Assembly: GCA_030839105.1 (NCBI GenBank)
Contig: JAUZEI010000461.1
Location: 1 to 7,626 of the forward strand
Source: Actinomycetota bacterium
Lineage (GTDB): Bacteria; Actinomycetota; Acidimicrobiia; IMCC26256; PALSA-610
Direction: 5' to 3'
DNA: 7,626 nucleotides
Position 1 is the first letter of the stretch; every line of letters begins with the position of its first letter. The notes below the pieces were generated by a model. It saw nothing but the letters and a program-made list of their open reading frames with translations, ran no database searches and was not told the origin of the DNA. The position numbers and the translations under genes are program-made. Shown piece by piece: positions 1-5,381 of this stretch.

Positions 1-1323
1 GCCGATTTCGCCAACACTCCGTCGCTCAGTGACTCGCACGTGGTGCTGCACGACCTCGACGCCGAGCGCATGACGATCATGCAGGATCTCGGTGCGGAGA
101 TCGCTCGCCGCCGCGGCATCGCGATGACCGTGAAGTCGGAAGGCGATCGGCGCCGCGCCGTCGACGGCGCCGACTTCGTCATCACCGCCTTCTCCGTCGG
201 TGGATTCGATTCGATGCAACACGACATCGAGATCCCGCAGAAGTACGGGATCCGTCAGCCCATCGGCGACAGCGTCGGTCCCGGCGGACTCGTACGCGCC
301 TTGCGCAGCGTGCCGGTGTTGCTCGACATCGCGCGCGACGTCGAAGCGGTTGCACCCGACGCCTGGCTGGTGAACGTCACGAACCCTCTCACTGCACTGT
401 GCCGATCGGTGACGCGCGAGACGAACGTGAAGACCGTCGGCCTCTGCAACGAGTGGGTGGGCTGTTCATGGATCCTGAGCCTGCTCTTCGATACCGGCAT
501 GGCCGACGTCGACCCCATCCTCGGGGGCGTCAATCACTACCCGCTGGCCACGTCGCTGCGCGTCGCGGGCGAGGACGACGGTTTCGTCCGGCTGCATTCA
601 CTGCTCAACGACCCGGAGCGCGCCGCGAGCGAGCCGATCTGGATGGATCCGCCGGCGCGCGCCGGTTGGGTCAAGGTCGCGCCGGCCGAGTACTGGACGA
701 AGCTCGACGTCATCGAGAACAACCGGGTGCGATTCGAGCTGTTCCGTCGATTCGGCGTGCTCGTCGGCTCCGGCGATCACCACTCCGTCGAGTTCATGCC
801 CGGTTTCGTGCAACCCGCCAACGACCATGGATCCGAGTGGCGTGTGCATCACTACGGCATGCCCGGTCACCGGCGGGACGCCGACGACGACGTCGCCTTC
901 TACGAGGAGATGCGCGACGCGTCCGATGTGACGCGCATGCCGTCCGGTGAGCTCGTCGCCCAGCTCCTCGACGGCATGGTGACGGGTCGTCCGAGACAGC
1001 TGCCGGTGAACCTTCCCAACGAAGGCAACGTCACGAACCTCGACGGGGGTGCCGTCGTCGAGATCATGGGCGTCGCCGACGACACCGGCGTCCGCGGCCG
1101 CGACAAGACCACCGTGCCCGGGATCATGGGGGAGTTCCTCCGGCGCATCAACGTCGTACAGGAGTGGACGGTCGAGGCCGCGATCGCCGGGGACCGCGAG
1201 CTCGTCCTCGAGGCGATGCTCGCCGATCCGATCGCGGCGCAACTTCCGTACGAGAAGATCATCGAGATGACCGACGAGATGCTCGCGGCAACCGCCCGTT
1301 GGCTCCCTAGCTTCGACACCTAG
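1..1323 (+). CDS. GH4 family glycosidase, paralog 1 (5' end cut by window edge)
   Basis: Glycoside hydrolase family 4 protein, presumably cytoplasmic. The family cleaves glycosides with NAD+ and a divalent metal: C3 is oxidised, the aglycone is eliminated and water is added. The frame is open from base 1, and its first residues (ADFANTPSL) align with IDLVNTPSL of the downstream paralog. About 20 N-terminal residues, including the NAD-binding GGGS loop, therefore lie outside the window, and the GTG at 40 is not the start. Visible family blocks are GDSVGPGGLVRALRSVPV (bases 268-321), NVTNP, Cys-Asn-Glu-Trp at 445-456 and GGVNH at 523-537, whose His should be a metal ligand. The C-terminal block MTDEMLAATA is identical to the paralog. 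Oddities: Asn follows the metal-site Cys where paralog 2 has His, and GDHH (772-783) replaces GDRH. The substrate is unknown; specificity probably differs from paralog 2. The family call is secure. Confidence 0.9.
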   Translation, partial: ADFANTPSLSDSHVVLHDLDAERMTIMQDLGAEIARRRGIAMTVKSEGDRRRAVDGADFVITAFSVGGFDSMQHDIEIPQKYGIRQPIGDSVGPGGLVRALRSVPVLLDIARDVEAVAPDAWLVNVTNPLTALCRSVTRETNVKTVGLCNEWVGCSWILSLLFDTGMADVDPILGGVNHYPLATSLRVAGEDDGFVRLHSLLNDPERAASEPIWMDPPARAGWVKVAPAEYWTKLDVIENNRVRFELFRRFGVLVGSGDHHSVEFMPGFVQPANDHGSEWRVHHYGMPGHRRDADDDVAFYEEMRDASDVTRMPSGELVAQLLDGMVTGRPRQLPVNLPNEGNVTNLDGGAVVEIMGVADDTGVRGRDKTTVPGIMGEFLRRINVVQEWTVEAAIAGDRELVLEAMLADPIAAQLPYEKIIEMTDEMLAATARWLPSFDT

Positions 1324-1345
1324 ATCCCCGCCGAGATCCCACGCC

Positions 1346-1357
1346 TAGGATCGCCGC
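1346..1357 (+). promoter_or_regulatory. Probable leaderless -10 promoter of the second GH4 gene
   Basis: TAGGAT at 1346-1351 is followed by six bases and then the ATG at 1358. This places a TANNNT -10 box where transcription would begin at or next to the A of the start codon, as in leaderless actinobacterial mRNAs. No clear -35 is seen. The same CTAGG-TCGCC-CATG arrangement recurs at 5369-5384 before an unrelated gene. Alternatively, AGGA at 1347-1350 could act as a weak ribosome binding site seven bases from the ATG. Confidence 0.5.
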
Positions 1358-2728
1358 ATGGCACCGCGGATCGTCATCGTCGGGGGCGGCAGCTACCAGT
1401 GGGTACCGAAGCTGCTCATCGATCTCGTCAACACCCCGTCGCTCGCGGAGGCCGAGATCGTTTTGCAGGACATCGACCCGGCGCCCCTGGAGCCCATGGC
1501 CGACTTCGTCCGCCACGTCGTGGGACTCGAGGGAGTCGGCATGACCGTGTCGACCACAACCGATCAACGCGCTGCGCTCCCGGGCGCCGACTACGTCGTC
1601 GTGACCATCTCCACCGGCGGCTTCGCGAGCATGCGTTACGACCTCGAGGTCCCGGAGCGCCACGGCATCAAGCAGTCGGTGGGCGACTCGGTCGGGCCGG
1701 GCGGAATCATGCGCGCCTTGCGCAACATTCCGGTGCTGGTGGGTATCGCGCGCGACATGGAAGAGCTCTGTCCCGACGCGTGGATGCTGAACATCACGAA
1801 TCCGATGACCACCCTCTGCCGGTCCGTCACGCACGAGACGAGCATCAAGACCGTTGGGCTCTGCCACGAGATCGCCGGCGCGCAGTTCGCACTGTCGCTC
1901 CTCCTCGACGTGGACTTCCTCGACCTCGATTTCGAGCTCGTGGGCGTCAACCACCTGCCGATCTTCACGTCGCTGCGCGTCGGCGGTACAGACGGTTTCG
2001 AGCGGTTGCGGGAGCTCATCGCCGATCCCGACGGTCTCGGCGCCGAGCCGGTCAAGCTTCCACCGCATTTCGGCGCGGAAGCGGCGAAGGCCGCGAGCGG
2101 TTTCCGCAAGCGCGACCTCTTGGAGCACCACAAGGTCAAGCTCGCGTTGTTCGAACGCTTCGGCGTGCTGCCCGGTGCCGGTGATCGGCACCTCGTCGAG
2201 TTCTTTCCGGGCTTTCTCACCGAGGAGTCGGGCTGGGGCAAGCGTTGGGGTGTTGCGCTCACGACGATCGCCGACCGCGAACGTGACGCCGGTCGCTACG
2301 AGGAAGAGCTCGCGAAGATGCGCGCCTCCGAAGAGGTCTCGACGATGCCATCGGGCGAGATGGTTGCTCCCATGATCGACGCGTTCCTCCGCAACCGAAA
2401 ACACGCGTTCCCCTTGAACATCCCGAACGCGGGTCAGGCGCCCGACCTTCCGGCCGACGTCGTGGTCGAGGCGATGTGCGTCGCCGACGGGGAAGGCCTG
2501 CACCCGCGTGACCAGCCGCGGCTGCCTCCCGTGCTCGCCGAATGGTTGCGCCGCATATCTGCCGCGCAAGAGGCCACGGTGACGGCCGCGCTCTCCGGTG
2601 ACCGCGACAAGGTCGTCGAGGCGATGCTGCTCGATCCGCTCGCGGGCCGGATCGACTTCGACCACGTCGAGCAGATGACCGACGAGATGCTCGCCGCCAC
2701 TGCACAGTGGCTGCCGCAGTTCGCATGA
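1358..2728 (+). CDS. GH4 family glycosidase, paralog 2 (alpha-galacturonidase-like)
   Basis: Complete 456-residue GH4 enzyme, a normal length for the family; NAD- and metal-dependent, presumably cytoplasmic. Residues 5-15 form the Rossmann strand and GGGS loop (9-12), and acidic residues D38/D40 end the second strand. GDSVGPGG is at 109-116, NITNP at 145-149, Cys169-His170-Glu171-Ile172 at the metal site, VNH at 197-199 with His199 as second ligand, and GAGDRHLVEF at 273-282. The CHEI tetrad is one conservative change from CHEV, reported as diagnostic of alpha-galacturonidases such as Bacillus subtilis LplD. The QSVGD-VGPGGI and GAGDRHL-EF-PG blocks also resemble LplD from memory. The start is fixed by the NAD loop. 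It lies 34 bases after paralog 1 and 88 bases before the deaminase gene. Alpha-galacturonidase or related uronidase is my best guess; alpha-glucosidase or alpha-galactosidase activity is not excluded. Confidence 0.92.
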   Translation: MAPRIVIVGGGSYQWVPKLLIDLVNTPSLAEAEIVLQDIDPAPLEPMADFVRHVVGLEGVGMTVSTTTDQRAALPGADYVVVTISTGGFASMRYDLEVPERHGIKQSVGDSVGPGGIMRALRNIPVLVGIARDMEELCPDAWMLNITNPMTTLCRSVTHETSIKTVGLCHEIAGAQFALSLLLDVDFLDLDFELVGVNHLPIFTSLRVGGTDGFERLRELIADPDGLGAEPVKLPPHFGAEAAKAASGFRKRDLLEHHKVKLALFERFGVLPGAGDRHLVEFFPGFLTEESGWGKRWGVALTTIADRERDAGRYEEELAKMRASEEVSTMPSGEMVAPMIDAFLRNRKHAFPLNIPNAGQAPDLPADVVVEAMCVADGEGLHPRDQPRLPPVLAEWLRRISAAQEATVTAALSGDRDKVVEAMLLDPLAGRIDFDHVEQMTDEMLAATAQWLPQFA

Positions 2729-2820
2729 GCAGCCGCAGCCGAACGCGAGTCGGAAGCGCGCACAGTGCGTGGAAACCGGCTGCGGAGCGCGATCGCGCGC
2801 CGGAGACTGAGGGCGCATGA
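2725..2820 (+). CDS. Possible 31-residue bridging ORF
   Basis: An ATG overlaps the GH4 stop (ATGA, 2725-2728) and the frame stays open until a TGA that overlaps the ATG of the deaminase gene (ATGA, 2817-2820). The product would be a basic, low-complexity peptide with no recognisable domain and no good ribosome binding site. It could carry ribosomes across the gap by termination-reinitiation, or be chance in GC-rich DNA. A similar arrangement occurs at 4243-4326. Confidence 0.18.
   Translation: MSSRSRTRVGSAHSAWKPAAERDRAPETEGA
2733..2785 (+). repeat. 9-bp inverted repeat in the GH4-deaminase gap
   Basis: CCGCAGCCG at 2733-2741 pairs perfectly with CGGCTGCGG at 2777-2785, leaving a 35-base loop that contains a further CGCA/TGCG mini-hairpin. 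It starts five bases after the GH4 stop codon. There is no T-tract, so an RNA structure that slows, partly terminates or protects the transcript is as likely as a true terminator. Confidence 0.4.
2787..2798. promoter_or_regulatory. 12-bp perfect palindrome upstream of the deaminase gene
   Basis: GCGCGATCGCGC is fully self-complementary and lies 18 bases before the ATG at 2817, directly after the 9-bp inverted repeat. Its position suits an operator, but GC-rich genomes produce such palindromes by chance and no regulator is encoded in the window. Confidence 0.25.
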
Positions 2821-3581
2821 GCACCGTCCTCGAGTTCGAGGCTCTGACGGTGCACGTCGACGACATCGACGAGATGGCGCGCGACGCGGCCGTCGAGGCC
2901 GCCGACGCCATCCGCGCCGCGATCGTCGACCGGGGCGAGGCCAACGTCATGCTCGCCACCGGCAACTCGCAGCTCGCGTTCCTCGTCGAGCTCGTCCAGA
3001 TGCCGGACGTCGAGTGGGAACGCGTACGCGCGTTTCACATGGACGAGTACGTGGGTCTGTCGGCGTCGCATTCGGCGAGCTTCCGGCGGTACATGCGCGA
3101 GCGGGTCGCGGCGCACCTGCCCGTGATGGAGTTCCACTACATCGAGGGCGACGCGCCCGACCCCGAGGCGGAAGCGGCGCGATACGCAGCGCTCCTGCGC
3201 GAGAACCCGCTCGACCTCACATGCGCGGGGATCGGCGAGAACGGCCACCTCGCGTTCAACGATCCGCCCGTCGCCGACTTCGACGACCCGCTCGACGTCA
3301 AGGTTGTCGCGCTCGACGAGGCGTCGCGCCGCCAGCAGGTCGACGAAGGTCACTTTGCGACGCTCGACGAGGTGCCGACTCACGCCGTCACTGTCACGAT
3401 TCCGGCCCTGCTGCTGGCCGAACGCGTGCTCGTGATCGTGCCCGAGCTCCGGAAGGCCCGAGCGGTGCGCGAGGCGTTGTACGGGCCGATCTCCACGGCC
3501 TGCCCGGCGTCGATCCTCCGGCGGCAGGAGAACGCCATCCTGTTTCTCGATCTGGAGTCGTCGACGCTCCTCGACTCGTGA
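2817..3581 (+). CDS. nagB: Glucosamine-6-phosphate deaminase-like protein (NagB family)
   Basis: A 254-residue protein of the NagB/6-phosphogluconolactonase fold. NagB converts glucosamine-6-phosphate to fructose-6-phosphate and ammonia in the cytoplasm. Blocks in order: ATGNSQ at 47-52 (phosphate loop; classical NagB has ATGxTP), FHMDEYVGL at 73-81 with Asp76 matching the E. coli proton-transfer Asp72, GIGENGHLAFNDPP at 138-151, and GPISTACPASILRRQ at 223-237. By hand alignment E. coli Asp141-His143-Glu148 becomes Asn142-His144-Asp149, so the ring-opening relay is altered; this seems to be a subfamily trait. A weak GGAG at 2802-2805 lies 11 bases before the ATG. Its stop overlaps the GTG of the membrane-protein gene. 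The context of two GH4 enzymes supports a sugar-catabolic role. It may act on another amino-sugar phosphate or be an isomerase. Confidence 0.88.
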   Translation: MSTVLEFEALTVHVDDIDEMARDAAVEAADAIRAAIVDRGEANVMLATGNSQLAFLVELVQMPDVEWERVRAFHMDEYVGLSASHSASFRRYMRERVAAHLPVMEFHYIEGDAPDPEAEAARYAALLRENPLDLTCAGIGENGHLAFNDPPVADFDDPLDVKVVALDEASRRQQVDEGHFATLDEVPTHAVTVTIPALLLAERVLVIVPELRKARAVREALYGPISTACPASILRRQENAILFLDLESSTLLDS

Positions 3582-4246
3582 CCGCCACCACGCCCGAAGA
3601 TGCGCGCTACGCGCAGGTCCTCTCGTTTCCGAGCGCGCTGGAGCTGCGACGCCGTCTGCCGCCGCTCGTCCTCGGGCTGTTCGTGCTCGGCTTCGCGATC
3701 GCGGTATCGGTGCGGGCCCGGCTCGGCGTGTCGCCTTGGGACGTGCTGCACCAGGGGATCGCGCATGTGACCGGTGTGTCGTTCGGGCTCGTCGTCGTGC
3801 TGATCGGTCTGGTCGTACTGCTCACTTGGATTCCGTTGCGCCAGCGCCTCGGACTCGGCACCGTGCTCAACACGCTGTCGGTGGGATTCATCGCCAATCT
3901 CGGGCTGTTCCTGATTCCCGAGCCGCGGGGCATGGCCGTGCGCGTCGCGATGCTCCTCGCATCGATCGTGATGTTCGGAGTGGGCGGTGGGCTGTACATC
4001 GGCTCGGGCCTCGGTCCGGGTCCGCGCGACGGTCTGATGACTGCGATCGCGGCGCGCGGCCATCGCATCTGGATCGTGCGCACCGGTCTCGAGTGCACTG
4101 CGCTCGTCGCCGGATATCTCCTCGGCGGTCACGTCGGGGTGGGCACGGTGCTCCTCGCGCTCGCCATCGGACCGGTCACCCACGCCGGACTGCGCCGATT
4201 CCATCTGCCCGTACGCGACGACACACCGGAGGTCTTGGGCGAATGA
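3578..4246 (+). CDS. YczE-type integral membrane protein
   Basis: A 222-residue inner-membrane protein with about six hydrophobic segments, near residues 26-45, 66-86, 96-114, 119-142, 168-184 and 186-205. The loops LGVSPWDVLHQG (49-60) and GLGPGPRDGLM (144-154) are what I recognise as signatures of the YczE family, related to YitT proteins; its biochemical function is not established. The GTG start at 3578 overlaps the deaminase stop as GTGA, with no Shine-Dalgarno nearby (GGAG is about 20 bases upstream), so translation is probably coupled. The frame is open upstream to 2765, but that part runs across the deaminase gene out of frame and is not protein-like. Its place between sugar enzymes hints at transport or membrane support for the pathway, which is inference. 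Confidence 0.85.
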   Translation: MTATTPEDARYAQVLSFPSALELRRRLPPLVLGLFVLGFAIAVSVRARLGVSPWDVLHQGIAHVTGVSFGLVVVLIGLVVLLTWIPLRQRLGLGTVLNTLSVGFIANLGLFLIPEPRGMAVRVAMLLASIVMFGVGGGLYIGSGLGPGPRDGLMTAIAARGHRIWIVRTGLECTALVAGYLLGGHVGVGTVLLALAIGPVTHAGLRRFHLPVRDDTPEVLGE

Positions 4247-4326
4247 GGGCCAGGCGCAGAGCGGGAGGCCCGGGCGGTGCATCTCCTGGCGTCCGCGATG
4301 GAGGGCCGGAGGTCGCAGCCGAATGA
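4243..4326 (+). CDS. Possible 27-residue bridging ORF
   Basis: An ATG overlapping the membrane-protein stop (ATGA, 4243-4246) is preceded by GGAGGT at 4228-4233 with ideal nine-base spacing. The frame runs to a TGA overlapping the oxidoreductase ATG (ATGA, 4323-4326). The peptide is Arg/Gly-rich with no known domain; its last residues (VRDGGPEVAAE) resemble the membrane protein's own C-terminus (VRDDTPEVLGE). It may be a coupling ORF or a relic of duplication rather than a functional peptide. Confidence 0.3.
   Translation: MRARRRAGGPGGASPGVRDGGPEVAAE
4308..4313 (+). promoter_or_regulatory. Strong Shine-Dalgarno site of the oxidoreductase gene
   Basis: GGAGGT lies nine bases before the ATG at 4323 and supports that start. 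It is the clearest ribosome binding site used by a full-length gene in the window, and it is repeated 80 bases upstream at 4228-4233. Confidence 0.7.
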
Positions 4327-5372
4327 AAGTCGCGGTGATCGGTCGTGGCTTCGGTGAACGCGTCGTGGCGCGGGTGTTCGCCGAGACGGACGGATGCGAG
4401 GTGGTCGACGTCGTGTCCGCGCGCAACGACCGAGCGGTGCAGGCCGCGATCGAGCGCGAGGATGTCGATCTCGTCAGTGTGCACTCTCCGCCCTTCCTAC
4501 ACGCGCCCCACGTCCGCCGCGCGCTCGCGGCCGGAAAGGCCGTGCTGTGCGACAAGCCGTTCGCGCTCGACGCCGACGAGGCCGCCGACCTCGAAGCGGA
4601 GGCCGAGGCGGCGGGGGTCGTCGCGTTGTGCAACTTCGAGTTCCGCTACGCACCCGCGCGCGGCGTACTGCGCGACATGATCAGCGACGGGGAGCTCGGC
4701 CGTATCGAGCACGTACAGATGTCGCGCGTCTCGGCCGGCTCCCGCGTGCCCCTACGCCAGTGGGGTTGGCTCTTCGACCGTGCGCTCGGCGGAGGCTGGG
4801 TGGGAGCTTGGGGTTCGCACGCGATCGACGGCTTGCGCTGGATGTTCCGGACGGAGGTCGCCGACGTGCAGGCACTCCTTCGTGTCGACGTCGAGGAACG
4901 CCCGGACGGCGGCGGGGACCTGCACGCGTGTACCGCAGAGGACGGCTTCAGCGCGTCGCTGATGCTGACCAACGGCGTCTCGGTTGCGATCGACAGCGGG
5001 TTCGCGGCGGTGGCGAATACGCCTGCTCGATTCATCGTCTTCGGCTCCGAGGCGGTCGCCGAGCTCGTGGGCGAGGACCGCATCTCCGTCCGCCGGGCGG
5101 GCGGTACGCGCGACTCGATCGATCTGTCGACGGACGACGACGGCGACGGTCATCTCGCGCCCATGCGCCGTTTCGCGGAAGTCGTGCGCGACGCGGTCAC
5201 GACCGGCGAAGTGGCGGCGTCGACGCCGACGTTCGTCGACGGACACGCCTGCGATGTCGTGCTCGACCAGCTCCGGGCGTCCCCATTCGCGACGGACGCG
5301 ACGCCCGACCCCGAACTACCCGACTCCGACCTCGACCCGGAGTCCGACCCGGACTCGGGACCGGTGGTCTAG
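4323..5372 (+). CDS. Gfo/Idh/MocA family NAD(P)-dependent oxidoreductase
   Basis: A 349-residue two-domain dehydrogenase. The family oxidises hydroxyls of sugars, cyclitols or their derivatives with NAD(P); a few members are NAD-dependent glycosidases. The N-terminal Rossmann strand MKVAVIGRGFGERV has its glycine loop at 7-11. The PPxxHxxHVRRALAAGKAVLCDKP stretch (56-79) has Asp-Lys-Pro in place of the commoner Glu-Lys-Pro, with Lys78 as catalytic lysine. GGGWVGAWGSHAID at 156-169 supplies His166 and Asp169 of the usual GxHxxD site. The start is fixed by the Rossmann strand and GGAGGT at 4308. The C-terminus ends in an acidic Pro/Asp/Ser-rich tail (about 325-349) that looks disordered and is unusual for the family. 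It is separated from the membrane-protein gene by 76 bases. The substrate cannot be told from sequence; the GH4/NagB neighbours suggest a sugar derivative. Confidence 0.9.
   Translation: MKVAVIGRGFGERVVARVFAETDGCEVVDVVSARNDRAVQAAIEREDVDLVSVHSPPFLHAPHVRRALAAGKAVLCDKPFALDADEAADLEAEAEAAGVVALCNFEFRYAPARGVLRDMISDGELGRIEHVQMSRVSAGSRVPLRQWGWLFDRALGGGWVGAWGSHAIDGLRWMFRTEVADVQALLRVDVEERPDGGGDLHACTAEDGFSASLMLTNGVSVAIDSGFAAVANTPARFIVFGSEAVAELVGEDRISVRRAGGTRDSIDLSTDDDGDGHLAPMRRFAEVVRDAVTTGEVAASTPTFVDGHACDVVLDQLRASPFATDATPDPELPDSDLDPESDPDSGPVV
5340..5356. promoter_or_regulatory. 17-bp dyad at the end of the oxidoreductase gene
   Basis: GAGTCCG (5340-5346) and CGGACTC (5350-5356) form a perfect 7-bp inverted repeat around ACC; C5337-C5338 pair with G5358-G5359 beyond one mismatch. 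It lies inside the acidic-tail codons and covers the -35 position expected for the TAGGTT box at 5370. It could be an operator, an RNA hairpin or a by-product of repetitive Asp/Ser/Pro codons. Confidence 0.3.
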
Positions 5373-5381
5373 GTTCGCCTC
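5370..5381 (+). promoter_or_regulatory. Probable leaderless -10 promoter of the Ddn-type gene
   Basis: TAGGTT at 5370-5375 overlaps the TAG stop of the oxidoreductase gene and is followed by six bases and the ATG at 5382. The geometry matches the box before the second GH4 gene, and 14 of 16 bases from the preceding C through ATG are identical. A -10 box there would start transcription at the ATG. No good Shine-Dalgarno is present, which favours the leaderless reading. Confidence 0.5.

Larger units (their letters stand above)
4226..4326 (+). repeat. 21-base imperfect direct repeat, 80 bases apart
   Basis: Copies at 4226-4246 and 4306-4326 match at 17 of 21 bases. Each reads CCGGAGGTC, five variable bases, then CGAATGA. 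Each therefore contains a strong GGAGGT nine bases before an ATG that overlaps TGA. Weaker similarity continues to the left (CGT-CGCGA-G and CATCT), and the two copies encode V-R-D-x-x-P-E-V-x-x-E-stop in their respective frames. A decayed duplication of the end of the membrane-protein gene is the simplest reading. Confidence 0.5.

Noticed and set aside
40..42. GTG as the start of the first GH4 gene
   Set aside because: The frame upstream to base 1 aligns residue by residue with the paralog, so the true start lies before the window.
1323..1340. Repeated GATCCC 12 bases apart before the second GH4 gene
   Set aside because: It is only six bases long, with no symmetry or wider conservation; too likely by chance to call an operator.
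1307..2965. 552-codon open frame on the minus strand
   Set aside because: It lies wholly opposite the second GH4 gene and the start of the deaminase gene, has an Arg/His/Glu-rich low-complexity composition and matches no domain; it is a shadow frame of GC-rich coding DNA.
2259..3383. 374-codon open frame on the minus strand
   Set aside because: It is a shadow of the GH4 and deaminase genes, with Arg-rich composition and no recognisable domain.
2765..3577. Upstream extension of the membrane-protein frame
   Set aside because: It overlaps the deaminase gene out of frame and encodes Arg-rich non-protein-like sequence; the GTGA overlap gives a natural start at 3578.
4250..4289. CCAGG/CCTGG inverted pair in the gap before the oxidoreductase gene
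   Set aside because: A 5-bp stem with a 30-base loop is not significant at this GC content.
3380..4633. 417-codon open frame on the minus strand
   Set aside because: It is antisense to the deaminase, membrane-protein and oxidoreductase genes, all with clear family motifs, and has no protein-like features.
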